From: Flammeovirgaceae bacterium SG7u.111
GTDB taxonomy: Bacteria; Bacteroidota; Bacteroidia; Cytophagales; Flammeovirgaceae
Length of the DNA stretch: 64,000 bases
Assembly: GCA_034044135.1 (NCBI GenBank)
Contig: CP139021.1
Location: forward strand, 4,665,635-4,729,634
Reading direction: 5' to 3'
Shown here one piece after another: positions 1 to 9,089 of the stretch. The stretch's first letter is position 1. Each line of letters starts with the position of its first letter. The notes under the pieces were generated by a model that was not told the DNA's origin, made no database searches, and worked only from the letters and a program-made list of their open reading frames with translations. The position numbers and the translations under genes were made by a program.

Positions 1-1468
1 GAGCCGTTTTTTCTATTGCATACTTGCCTTTTGGGTTTTCCTCGTACCTCTTTTTTATTTCTTCAGGAGAAATTGGCGGCAAAGACCAAAAGTAATTGCC
101 ATTCCAACTCATGTTGAAAAAGCCTGTCGCATGTGCATTGCTAGGATAGGTCCATTCAATTTCGTTCCCTATGCTCCATTGGAATATACTTGGGTGGTTT
201 CTACTACGGAGCATCGTACTTTTTAGATCGCGCTCTGCCCATTCTTGAAAGTGTTCTGCATAACCTCTGGTGATATAGTCCACCGATTGTTCATTTTGGT
301 TAAGCCTTTTGTCCTTTGGGTTGTCCCATTCGTCAAAAAACTCTTCTTGCACCAAAAAACCCATCTCATCGCAGAGTTGCAAAAACTCATCTGAGGCAGG
401 GTTGTGAGAGACTCTTATAGCATTGCAGCCGCCTTCTTTCAATGTCTCCAACCTTCTTCTCCACACAGCTTTGGGTACTGCTGCTCCAACTAGTCCACCG
501 TCATGATGAAGGCAAACGCCTTTTATTTTCATATTCTTTCCATTCAGGAAAAAGCCCTTGTCCTTGTCAAAATGAATAGTTCTAATTCCAAAAGGCGTCT
601 CGTAAACGTCAATTACTTCACCGCCTTGCACTACAGATGTAACCGCCTTGTAGATGTTTGGAAATTGAATATCCCATAAAAGAGGATTGCTCACATTCAG
701 CTTTTGAGAGAATGTACTCTGAGAGTTTTTTCCCACTTCAAACTTCTCGGTTACTTCGGCAACCAATGCACCTGAAGGATCAAAAACCTGTGTGTGTAGA
801 TCAAATTTTTCGTCAAGCCCTTTTTTGTTTTTTACAGTAACTTTTAAAGAAACCGTAGCACTTGATTTGGTGATTTCGGGAGTGGTGATGAACGTACCCC
901 AAACAGGAATATGCAAATCTGCCGTAGTGATAAGCTTCACATTGCGGTAGATGCCCGAACCCGAGTACCATCTGCTATCGGCATAACGTGAGTGGTCTAC
1001 CTTCACTAACAGATTGTTCCCATCAGTTTGTAGTTGATCGGTTATGTCAAAATAAAAGGGGGAATATCCGTAAGGGTGCTCGCCTAGTTTTTTTCCGTTG
1101 AGCCATACTTCTGAATTGTTATAAACCCCATCGAAATAAATATAAAACGTGTGACCAGGTTCTGGGTCGAGTTTAAACTCTTTTTGATAGAGGCCATACC
1201 CTCCTGGCAAATAACCTGTGGCTCCTTCTCCATTAATAGAATCAAAAGAAGCTTCTACGCTCCAGTCGTGCGGAAGTTGAACATTTTTCCAATTAATCGC
1301 ATTTATTTGTGGAGCTTGGAATTCATCTTTGTCTACCAAAGAAAATTTCCAGTTTGAGTTGAAATCAATTTCTCTATTATGTAAGTTATCTTTGCCAGCA
1401 GGAAAAACAAAGTACGCCCCAATGACAATAAAAAAGAAAAATGTAAATGAATAATAGTATTTTTTCAT
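1..1468 (-). CDS. Glycoside hydrolase family 2 protein (beta-galactosidase-like), C-terminus outside window
   Basis: The frame is open from ATG at 1468 to the window edge, giving about 489 residues with the C-terminus missing. It starts with a hydrophobic membrane or signal segment ([19 protein letters not shown]). A GH2 sugar-binding domain follows ([12 protein letters not shown], then [19 protein letters not shown]), then an Ig-like domain and the start of a TIM barrel. Typical GH2 motifs are [20 protein letters not shown] and SIGNEIEW, the latter holding the acid/base Glu; the nucleophile Glu lies beyond the edge. GH2 enzymes remove terminal beta-galactosyl or related residues from oligosaccharides, here probably in the periplasm. 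It is divergent from the TPR-LuxR regulator at 1673 and near the GH86 operon, which fits agar or galactan breakdown. Family call is firm; substrate is inferred. Confidence 0.88.
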   Translation of the reverse strand, partial: MKKYYYSFTFFFFIVIGAYFVFPAGKDNLHNREIDFNSNWKFSLVDKDEFQAPQINAINWKNVQLPHDWSVEASFDSINGEGATGYLPGGYGLYQKEFKLDPEPGHTFYIYFDGVYNNSEVWLNGKKLGEHPYGYSPFYFDITDQLQTDGNNLLVKVDHSRYADSRWYSGSGIYRNVKLITTADLHIPVWGTFITTPEITKSSATVSLKVTVKNKKGLDEKFDLHTQVFDPSGALVAEVTEKFEVGKNSQSTFSQKLNVSNPLLWDIQFPNIYKAVTSVVQGGEVIDVYETPFGIRTIHFDKDKGFFLNGKNMKIKGVCLHHDGGLVGAAVPKAVWRRRLETLKEGGCNAIRVSHNPASDEFLQLCDEMGFLVQEEFFDEWDNPKDKRLNQNEQSVDYITRGYAEHFQEWAERDLKSTMLRSRNHPSIFQWSIGNEIEWTYPSNAHATGFFNMSWNGNYFWSLPPISPEEIKKRYEENPKGKYAIEKTA

Positions 1469-1491
1469 GATCATATCTTGAGAAAAAAAAT

Positions 1492-1499
1492 CAAAAATA
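1492..1499 (-). promoter_or_regulatory. Possible Bacteroidota -7 box (TATTTTTG on minus strand) for the GH2 gene
   Basis: The minus strand reads TATTTTTG, matching the Bacteroidota -7 consensus TAnnTTTG, 24 bases upstream of the GH2 ATG. A TTG lies about 17 bases further upstream (1517-1519), which is a little close for the usual -33 element. It is a motif match only, in an AT-rich stretch. Confidence 0.3.
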
Positions 1500-1672
1500 T
1501 CAGCAGCTATAAACACCAATTGCTACCTGACAAAAGTTGTTGAAAAATCCTTTCTTTCCTCAGAACACTACTAGACAAAAACTCAATACATATGTGTAAA
1601 ACAAAAAAATAAACTAGATTTAATATAATTAATACTAATATCGAACTCTGTTTTTCAGGTATTTATAAATCG

Positions 1673-3316
1673 ATGAACAAACAATTAATAAAAAATTCAA
1701 CTAGACACCTTATCTTTTTCTTCTTCATGGGGCTGTACATTACTGCAAATGGACAGGTTCCTGAAAACCTTTCTGTATACGAGCAAGGTGACCTAGAAAA
1801 ATTACTTAGCCAAGCAGAAAGTTTCCGACTAAAAGAGCCAAAAAAGGCAATTTCACTTTTTGAAGAATGCAAAGCCCACTATTACAGCAAGCAAGATACC
1901 TTGGGGGTTATCATTGTACTGGAAAAATTATCGAACCTTTATGCCAACCTTGCCAACTACGACAAATCCTATGACGGCTACTGGGAAGCATTGATCTTGG
2001 CCGAACAGTTGGAAAATGAAAGTGCAAAAGCTTCCATTTACAATGGACTTGGCTGGCTGTATAGTTTTTTTGGTAGGAAAAAAATAGCAGAAGAATACTT
2101 TAACAAAGCGATCAACATCAACAAGAAATTGCTCCAGCAAACTCCCCAGAACAGGCAAATGTTGCTGGATAATTATTATGCAATGGTCACATTGCACAGG
2201 AAAGAGAATGAGTTGTTTCAAGCCCGTTTATATCTTGATAGCTGCAAAATGCTACAAGACCCTAACTCAGACCAAATTTTCTTGAAGGCAGAGCTAGGGT
2301 ACATTCTTACAAAAGAACAAAAGTATAAAGAGGCCGAAGAAATTTTACTTGAAGTAAAAGCTAGTTTTGAACAACGTGACAGCAGTTACCTCATTATCCT
2401 TTATCCTTTTTTGGGAGATGTGTATATGAATATGGGCGACCTGAATACAAGTGAAAAACTTTATTTAGATGCGCTCTCTATTGCCGATGTTTTCAAAAGC
2501 CACCTAGACCTTATCCCCAACATCCTTGAGAAACTGGCAGAAGTTTACCACCTAAAAGGTCTGAACGAGAAAGCATATAATGAAATGAAAGAAGCCAAAC
2601 TGCTAAATGAAAACCAGTTTGGAAGCCGTAGCCAACATAACCAGCGCTTGTTGGAAATCAAAGATATCTACCGAATAGAAATGGAGCGGCAAGAACAGCT
2701 AATTGACGAACAACGCCTTACTTTTTTGGAACAACAACACAAGATTGGAGAACTCCGCTCTTACCTTTTAGCTGGCACTATTGTTTTCCTTATTGTAGTT
2801 GGCTTCATCTTTTACCGATTCCTCCGAACAAGATACAAAGCCGAGAAAAAACTGCTCCGCCAAAAGCAGCAGCTTGAAATGCAAAAAAAGGAGGAAGTCT
2901 TGGTTGTAAAAAACAAAGAACTGACGAGCTCAGCTCTTCAAGCCATTGAAAAAGAAGAACTTTTGGTAGAAACCAAAGAAGAGTTACTAAAGCAAAAAGA
3001 CAACCCTGATCCTAAGGAAATCAATAAAATCATCAAAAAAATAGACCGGAGTACCAACCTGAGCTGGGATGAGTTTGAGCTGAGATTCTTGGCCGTGAAC
3101 CAAGATTTTTATGATAAACTGAGAAGTGGCTTTCCGAACCTGAGCCAAAATGACCATAAACTTTGTGCGCTTATCAAGCTGAACTTCTCTTCCAAAGACA
3201 TGGCCAAACTACTTGGCATTACTGTAGAATCGGTACATACATCGCGCTACCGAATCAGGAAAAAAATGGAATTGGACAGAAGTACAAACCTAGAAGACTT
3301 TATAGCTAAACTCTAA
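1673..3316 (+). CDS. TPR-repeat membrane regulator with C-terminal LuxR-type helix-turn-helix
   Basis: 547 residues. A signal-like N-terminus ends at ANGQ near residue 27. TPR-like helical repeats run to about residue 320, followed by a coiled coil. A single membrane helix lies near 363-384 (LLAGTIVFLIVVGFIFYRF), then a charged coiled coil, and the end (about 488-535, ALIKLNFSSKDMAKLLGITVESVHTSR) is a LuxR/GerE-like HTH. This architecture is common in Bacteroidota: periplasmic TPRs are thought to sense a partner and the cytoplasmic HTH to bind DNA. It is divergent from GH2 and convergent with GH86, whose stop lies 22 bases away; a weak hairpin (AAGCC-TTCTA-GGCTT, 3318-3332) sits between. It is a plausible regulator of this locus, but that is inferred from position only. 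Confidence 0.8.
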   Translation: MNKQLIKNSTRHLIFFFFMGLYITANGQVPENLSVYEQGDLEKLLSQAESFRLKEPKKAISLFEECKAHYYSKQDTLGVIIVLEKLSNLYANLANYDKSYDGYWEALILAEQLENESAKASIYNGLGWLYSFFGRKKIAEEYFNKAININKKLLQQTPQNRQMLLDNYYAMVTLHRKENELFQARLYLDSCKMLQDPNSDQIFLKAELGYILTKEQKYKEAEEILLEVKASFEQRDSSYLIILYPFLGDVYMNMGDLNTSEKLYLDALSIADVFKSHLDLIPNILEKLAEVYHLKGLNEKAYNEMKEAKLLNENQFGSRSQHNQRLLEIKDIYRIEMERQEQLIDEQRLTFLEQQHKIGELRSYLLAGTIVFLIVVGFIFYRFLRTRYKAEKKLLRQKQQLEMQKKEEVLVVKNKELTSSALQAIEKEELLVETKEELLKQKDNPDPKEINKIIKKIDRSTNLSWDEFELRFLAVNQDFYDKLRSGFPNLSQNDHKLCALIKLNFSSKDMAKLLGITVESVHTSRYRIRKKMELDRSTNLEDFIAKL

Positions 3317-3338
3317 GAAGCCTTCTAGGCTTTAGCGG

Positions 3339-5564
3339 CTACTGAACCACAAACTTCTTCCCCAAACTGGTCGAATTATTTCCCAACTTCAACACATACA
3401 CTCCTGCTGGAAGGCTTTTGATATTGATGGGTACGAACTGTTGTGAAATCGTACCCATTTTTACATCACCGCCCACCGAGTTTACAATATAATACTTAGA
3501 GCCAATTGCTTTCGAATCAACCTCTATGTGGAGAGTTCCCGAAACAGGATTAGGGTAAAGCAACATTGATTTTTCAAAGCCCATATCATCCCCCAAGCCC
3601 GTAACAGGAGAATTGGCAGAACGCTCTACCTCTCGGCTGAATGCATAATGCCGCAAAGCTACGCTACTGATATGCCCGCCATTATCCCAAAAAGAAACAG
3701 AAATACTGTTATTTTTTTGAAGAAGGTCAGCTGGTACGGGAATTTCCAACACCCCAAAAAATCGTGGCCTGTCTTTCTGAACATCCCCCCTGTAGTTTTC
3801 AGGGATTTCCAGAATTGTCCCGTTGAACATAACTGTTGGGCGTAGGCTACTACCATGATCTCTACCAATACCTAATCGAAGTACGGCCTCTTCATGCTCA
3901 GCAACTTCAACACCATTGATATTAAAAACCTCAGACACTCCAGCGGAAATAGGTTTATAATAAGCATCTGCATAGTGCTTTACTTCTTTGGACAACTGGT
4001 CAATCTTAACTTCTTGGTTGAACGTATAAGCCAATACGATTGTACCTTCACTTTCCAAGGTTACTCCTTGGGGTGCTGAAGCAAATTCTTCTTTTTTCAA
4101 TACCGGGACTTGCCCTTCTAGGTACACATGTTTCATCTCCACTTTTTCAAGAGAGTTTCCCGAAAAGCCGAAGTGGTTTAAACTAATATTGACAGGTTCA
4201 AATTTCAAATTATTTAATATCACATACGCCTTTTTCCCATCTACGTATGCATCCGTCATTATATCAAGATTGGTCGCATACGAATCTACACGAGTTCCTT
4301 TCACATCGGACCACAATTCAAATATTTTTATATACTCGGTGTACACATAATGCTCGCCTGTTTGCCCGGGCAGTTCATTTGCCTTGCGGAGCAAACGGTT
4401 GTTGTAAGCAGTGCCATCAGCATCCCTTCCCCACTCTGCTTTTAATGGAATGAAGGGAATAGTTTTATTGATGATATTTGGGCGTTCCATAAACTGCATC
4501 ATCATAGAATTGACGGACTTCACAAAAAGCCAATCACGGAAAGGAGTCCATTGCTTGCGATAATCATGCATTTGAGCCCCATATTCTGATACCATAAACG
4601 GCTTCACTTCGTCAAACTTCATGAAGCTGTATTGCTCCATCATATCGAAAGTAGCTTCCATATTGCTGCCCTTTCTGTACTGCTGCGTACCTCCAAAGGC
4701 AGGGAAATCGTACAAATGGATGGTCCAAAAATCCATATTCTCCCCAGCAATATCCATGAACAGTTTCCAGCGGTTTTCCCATTCTTTGAAGTTATCCTCA
4801 TCGTGATTTGGGAATGCAGTACAATAGCCACCAATCACCAAATCTTTGTTGTATTTCCTTATTTCTTTGGCAACGGCATTGTGGAATTTAAAAATCTTTT
4901 CGGGCGAATCGGTGCCATAATCTACCAAGTGCCAGAGCGGCTCGTTGATGATCTCAACATAATTTGGCCTACCCTGCCCTGTAGTTCCTCCAGTGCCAAA
5001 AAACTCTTTGATGAACCTGCCCATGTATTCGCCTGTTGCCGTTCCGAAGGGTTCATCTTGGGTATCGGCTTGGGAAAATGCCCATCCATTTTTGGTTGTT
5101 TGCCCATCGGGCCAAAAAGGGTGCAGTTGGGCGCAGATTATCTGACCATTCCGACTTTCATAGGAATGGTATTGGGTTTTACTTGCATAGGTATTCCTCA
5201 CATTTTGCCCAAAAGTGGCTATATCTACCGAATCGGCATAGCCTGGTCGGTTAGGGTCTTCCTTTACCATGGCATTGAGCCACCAAGAAATACCGCCTGT
5301 ATCCCGCCCCAAATACGCATCGTAACCATTGAGAAAGTTATCTCTTAAATCTGGAGTAAAATTATCTCCATCCCATTCTTGTTCAGTAATATTAGAATGA
5401 ATAGTAATGAATTTGTTTCGGTCAAATGTGGAGATATTGCCTACCTCGTGCCTCAGGTCGAAGTTGATATCTACCTTTACGGAATCTTCTGAACTTGCCC
5501 ACGCTGAAAAGGAGAGGAAAAGAAGGAAGGAAAGGCTTGAAATGTATAGATAGTTTTTCATCAA
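3339..5564 (-). CDS. GH86 beta-agarase/beta-porphyranase with T9SS C-terminal sorting domain
   Basis: 741 residues with a signal peptide (cleavage near AWAS-SED). The catalytic TIM barrel carries YVEIINEPLWHLVDYG with Glu208 as predicted acid/base and FMVSEYGAQ with Glu327 as predicted nucleophile. Two beta-sandwich regions follow (about 420-630), as in characterised GH86 enzymes. The last about 75 residues form a T9SS type A sorting domain (LLYPNPVSGTLHIEV ... LPAGVYVLKL ... KKFVV), so the enzyme is predicted to be exported by type IX secretion and anchored or released at the surface. GH86 members cut beta-1,4 linkages in agarose or porphyran; which one cannot be told from sequence alone. 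It is the last gene of the susC-susD-SGBP-GH86 operon, separated from the SGBP gene by 88 bases with a strong hairpin. Confidence 0.85.
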   Translation of the reverse strand: MMKNYLYISSLSFLLFLSFSAWASSEDSVKVDINFDLRHEVGNISTFDRNKFITIHSNITEQEWDGDNFTPDLRDNFLNGYDAYLGRDTGGISWWLNAMVKEDPNRPGYADSVDIATFGQNVRNTYASKTQYHSYESRNGQIICAQLHPFWPDGQTTKNGWAFSQADTQDEPFGTATGEYMGRFIKEFFGTGGTTGQGRPNYVEIINEPLWHLVDYGTDSPEKIFKFHNAVAKEIRKYNKDLVIGGYCTAFPNHDEDNFKEWENRWKLFMDIAGENMDFWTIHLYDFPAFGGTQQYRKGSNMEATFDMMEQYSFMKFDEVKPFMVSEYGAQMHDYRKQWTPFRDWLFVKSVNSMMMQFMERPNIINKTIPFIPLKAEWGRDADGTAYNNRLLRKANELPGQTGEHYVYTEYIKIFELWSDVKGTRVDSYATNLDIMTDAYVDGKKAYVILNNLKFEPVNISLNHFGFSGNSLEKVEMKHVYLEGQVPVLKKEEFASAPQGVTLESEGTIVLAYTFNQEVKIDQLSKEVKHYADAYYKPISAGVSEVFNINGVEVAEHEEAVLRLGIGRDHGSSLRPTVMFNGTILEIPENYRGDVQKDRPRFFGVLEIPVPADLLQKNNSISVSFWDNGGHISSVALRHYAFSREVERSANSPVTGLGDDMGFEKSMLLYPNPVSGTLHIEVDSKAIGSKYYIVNSVGGDVKMGTISQQFVPINIKSLPAGVYVLKLGNNSTSLGKKFVVQ

Positions 5565-5591
5565 TAGAATATTTGTTAGCTATAAAACAAG

Positions 5592-5618
5592 GTGAGCGAC
5601 CCCAAAGAAGTCGCTCAC
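5592..5618 (-). terminator. Intra-operon hairpin between SGBP and GH86 genes
   Basis: A perfect 9-bp stem (GTGAGCGAC / GTCGCTCAC) with a 9-base loop lies in the 88-base gap. On the minus strand it is followed by CTTGTTTTAT, a weak U-tract. It may act as a partial terminator or an mRNA-stabilising hairpin that sets different levels for the binding genes and the enzyme. Confidence 0.55.
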
Positions 5619-5652
5619 ATTTTTAATTATACATACCTAAAACAAATTATAA

Positions 5653-7218
5653 TTATGGCCTTAAATCTAATTCTGCAACAGTGATATTATCCATGTAGAA
5701 ATTCAATTCTTGAGAATTAAACTCATTATGTCCTCTAATATTAAAGCTATAATTATTGTCAGTTGCTGGCTTCATTCTTCCTGACCTATAAACCCACTTT
5801 CCTTCAGGGAAGTCTGCGTCAAAAGCAACGTTGTCCCCAATGCCCCAATCAGTCTCAGGAGCCCAGTAGAAACGGATATTAGGAGTTGAGGTTTTATCTC
5901 CCAAATTCTCAACATACACCCAGCAGCCAACTTCATAAGTCTTACCACCTTCAAGAGGTACAGTAACATTATTTCCTAAGTCATCTTTGTGGCCCATGAT
6001 CATGCCACCATTAGCATCAAAGTCGATTTTGATACTCTTATCTCCTTCATAAGCCATAGCATTGGTTACTGAAGAAGAATACATTTCCCATACGCCACCC
6101 CACCATAGGTAAGCCCAGTTGGCATCGGTAGATTTTTCAAACCCGTAATCATAACTTGTTTCGGGTAGCATATTTACTAATGTGAATACAGCAGGTTGGT
6201 CAGTAAAAGAGGTAGCACTTACTCCATCAACTGTTCTCAAATTGCCTACGGAAGCATCATAGCTTACGGTAATGATGTCTGAGTTGTAAATGGCAGCATC
6301 CAAAGCCATATCAATGATATTATTAGCTCCAGATTGCAATGAAAAACCTGTTACGTTTACTGGATAAGTTTTGCCGTCGTTAGTAACAGATAGAGTTATT
6401 GATGAAGCAGGGTTGATGGCCGGAGAGAACATATCTCTACTAAACTCCATACTGAGTACTTTTGCATCAGCTTTAATCCCAACTAATTCGACAGGGTCAG
6501 TTGATGGAATTACGTTCATGTAATCGGTATAAGAAATAGTATCTGCACCAAGAGGGCTTGAAGCGATGAGCATCATGTTATACTTTTCCATGCTACTAAA
6601 CCTCGCAGTAGCAGGGTTTCCTTCAAAAGTTACTACTTTCCCACTCTCGCTAGTGAAGACCCAAGCAAAGGTAGTTGGCTCTCCTACAGAAGTACTTGTA
6701 AGCAACACTTCCCTAGAAGCAATTACTTCATTGAGCGCTCCGTTGGCATTAGTTAATGCTGTACCTTCTTTCACTCGTACTGCTTCAAAGTTAGCCTTGA
6801 CGCTGTCAAGCACGGTTACCATGAAAGTAGTGTCATACTTATTTACACCTTGATCCACCCCATTGAAGAACACATTCCCTGCATAGATTTGCTCCATTTT
6901 CACTTCATACACACCAGCCTTCATGAACTTAGCTTTTACTATTTGCTGGAAAGAAACTGTATTGCTAGTCTCATCATCCAGCTCTACTACTCCTTCTGGA
7001 AATGTCCAAGTCCTTGACTGTACACCTCTCGAAAGGTCGGCAAAGTCCATTTCACCATATATTTGCAACCTACTTTCTACTGTTCCAAAAGAAGTTGTTA
7101 CATAGGCATCGTTTGGCTCACCAGTTGGCGCAATATACTCATCGCTACAGCCCCACATAAGGAGCAAGGACGCTGTAACTGCTAAAAAATATTTTATATA
7201 TCTTTTCATTTTTATCAA
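5653..7218 (-). CDS. Surface glycan-binding lipoprotein (SGBP-B-like) with PKD/Ig-like domains and C-terminal CBM-like domain
   Basis: 521 residues. A lipobox (SLLLMWGC, Cys24; Cys21 if the second Met is the start) predicts an outer-membrane lipoprotein. The middle (about 30-335) looks like PKD/Ig-like beta domains (VVELDDETSNTVSF, TTFAWVFTSESGKVVTF). The last about 165 residues are a beta-sandwich of CBM4/9 or galactose-binding type, rich in Trp and Tyr (DANWAYLWWGGVWEMY, then YMDNITV). It lies 21 bases after susD, exactly where PULs carry the second surface glycan-binding protein. Role: capture of the polysaccharide at the surface for the neighbouring SusCD. No catalytic motif is seen. The name is by position and architecture. 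Confidence 0.75.
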   Translation of the reverse strand: MIKMKRYIKYFLAVTASLLLMWGCSDEYIAPTGEPNDAYVTTSFGTVESRLQIYGEMDFADLSRGVQSRTWTFPEGVVELDDETSNTVSFQQIVKAKFMKAGVYEVKMEQIYAGNVFFNGVDQGVNKYDTTFMVTVLDSVKANFEAVRVKEGTALTNANGALNEVIASREVLLTSTSVGEPTTFAWVFTSESGKVVTFEGNPATARFSSMEKYNMMLIASSPLGADTISYTDYMNVIPSTDPVELVGIKADAKVLSMEFSRDMFSPAINPASSITLSVTNDGKTYPVNVTGFSLQSGANNIIDMALDAAIYNSDIITVSYDASVGNLRTVDGVSATSFTDQPAVFTLVNMLPETSYDYGFEKSTDANWAYLWWGGVWEMYSSSVTNAMAYEGDKSIKIDFDANGGMIMGHKDDLGNNVTVPLEGGKTYEVGCWVYVENLGDKTSTPNIRFYWAPETDWGIGDNVAFDADFPEGKWVYRSGRMKPATDNNYSFNIRGHNEFNSQELNFYMDNITVAELDLRP

Positions 7219-7239
7219 GTTTAAATGATGTTTAGTTGA

Positions 7240-9003
7240 TTAAAGATTGCCATTAGCTTGAACCTCGATAGAAGGAACAGGGAAGTAATCGTGAGCAGTA
7301 CTAGAGTAATTTGCTGCTGGCTTCACAAAATCTAACCTTACCCTCTGGTTGAGGTACAATGGGAAAATCTTAGGCTGAGTAGCAGGAATAGGGTTGCCTA
7401 ATCTGCCTTCAATCTTTACCTCTTCTGCCCTTCTTGCATCAAACACTTCTTTCACTATTCCCCATCTCACCAAGTCGTACCATCTGTGCCCCTCGAAAGA
7501 AAGCTCCAACGGACGCTCAACCATTCTTAGGTGAGTCATGATTGATTCTTTGTTCACTGCCGTAAGTGGGTGGCTGTCCAAGCCGTTGGCGAAGCGAGAT
7601 ACGTGAAGCTGAGGGATTTGGCCTCCATTATCAGCCCTGTATTGCTCCAAAGTAAGCACGCCAGCTCTTTCCCTTACCATATCTATGTAAGATATCGCTT
7701 CGGCTACACCACCGTCACCGTCTCTTTCAAGTACAGCTTCTGCATACATCAAATACACATCTGCCAAACGAATATGTCTAAAGTTGACTCCAGACCTTCC
7801 TCCAGTAGCTACGTCCTCAGAATCAGCCCAATACCAGTTTGTCCATTTTTTCACTTTTGAACCTTGCCCGTAGCTAAAGTTAGCTTTAGAGTTTTCATCA
7901 GCGGTACTAGTCAATGGTGCATTGTAATACTCCCCGTCACCAAATTCAACCACAATAGATGCATATGTTCTTCTAGAGTAGCGCTTACCAAAGTTATCTG
8001 GGTTTGCTATATCAATAGAGTCTCCTGCTACAAAAAGCTCTTGCAACCAGTAAGTTGGCATACAGGAGTTGTACCCCCCACCACCTGTGATACTTGCAAA
8101 ACCACTTGCTATAGAAGTAGCTTCTGAACCTGTAACACCATTGATATCGTCATGATTATTACCACCTGCACCAGGCTTGTAGTTATCAGAGAAAACTACT
8201 TCAAAAATTGACTCAGAGTTAAATTCCCCTTCAGAAGTAAAGTTCTCCATGTAATCATCTGTAAGGCGGTAAAGACCTTTATCGATCACTTCTTTGAAAT
8301 AAGTAGCAGCTTTCGCCCAGTCTTTTTCATATAGGTACGTTTTACCCAACATAGAAGCGGCAGCACCCCAAGTCACACGACCTAGTTCAGCATCCCCCCA
8401 TTTTTCAGGAAGGTTGTTATACGCAAACTCAAAATCAGGGATAACCATTTGAGAAATAACTTCGGCTCTTGGAGAGAATTCTTTTTTCAAGTCATCGTCA
8501 AGCTCAGCAACAGTTGTATGAATTACAGCACCATTGTAAGTATGAGCTAACCAGAAATAATTTAAACCCCTGATAAATCTTGCTTGAGCTTCAATCAACA
8601 CCTTGTCTTCCTCTGTCATTCCCGAGATTCCGTCTTTTTGCAAGTTGTCAATTACTTGGTTTGCTCTAAACACACCAATATAAAGTTCAGACCAACGATT
8701 AGTAACAAAGTCAGATGCATCATTCCAAGCCAAGTTAGTATACTGCAAGTGCACACCATACCAGCTTTCAGTACCTCCAAAATCACTTCTAAGCATTTGC
8801 TTATTTAGCTCCCCCCCACTAACTGAAGGAAATTGCAAAGCACTGTATACAGCATTTAGCCCTTTATCGAAATCTGAGGCAGATTTCCAAAACGAACCTG
8901 TTGTTACCGCATTGGGATTTACCTGTTCCAAATCATCTTCACATGAACTCATCACAAGGAGAAAGCTCAAAAGTGATATCAAATAAAATTTAAATTTTTT
9001 CAT
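7240..9003 (-). CDS. SusD/RagB-family nutrient-binding outer-membrane lipoprotein (locus 1)
   Basis: 587 residues; lipobox LLVMSSC with Cys21. The N-terminus has the SusD-like signature (NAVTTGSFWKSASDFDKGLNAVY), TPR-like helices follow, and the C-terminus has the RagB/SusD motifs RHIRLADVYLMYAEA and ELSFEGHRWYDLVRWG. SusD proteins form the lid on the SusC channel and bind the oligosaccharide. It lies 86 bases downstream of susC and 21 bases upstream of the SGBP gene, in one operon. Confidence 0.95.
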   Translation of the reverse strand: MKKFKFYLISLLSFLLVMSSCEDDLEQVNPNAVTTGSFWKSASDFDKGLNAVYSALQFPSVSGGELNKQMLRSDFGGTESWYGVHLQYTNLAWNDASDFVTNRWSELYIGVFRANQVIDNLQKDGISGMTEEDKVLIEAQARFIRGLNYFWLAHTYNGAVIHTTVAELDDDLKKEFSPRAEVISQMVIPDFEFAYNNLPEKWGDAELGRVTWGAAASMLGKTYLYEKDWAKAATYFKEVIDKGLYRLTDDYMENFTSEGEFNSESIFEVVFSDNYKPGAGGNNHDDINGVTGSEATSIASGFASITGGGGYNSCMPTYWLQELFVAGDSIDIANPDNFGKRYSRRTYASIVVEFGDGEYYNAPLTSTADENSKANFSYGQGSKVKKWTNWYWADSEDVATGGRSGVNFRHIRLADVYLMYAEAVLERDGDGGVAEAISYIDMVRERAGVLTLEQYRADNGGQIPQLHVSRFANGLDSHPLTAVNKESIMTHLRMVERPLELSFEGHRWYDLVRWGIVKEVFDARRAEEVKIEGRLGNPIPATQPKIFPLYLNQRVRLDFVKPAANYSSTAHDYFPVPSIEVQANGNL

Positions 9004-9089
9004 ATTTATTTATTCTTTAAGCAGGGTTCTACAAAAAGTTAAAAACCTACTGTTGGATTAAAAATTTAGTTTAGAAGTAAGGCTGTAGA

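Noticed and set aside
4632-5348. A 238-codon open frame on the plus strand
   Set aside because: It lies opposite the GH86 gene, has no family features and is a mirror of its codon pattern.
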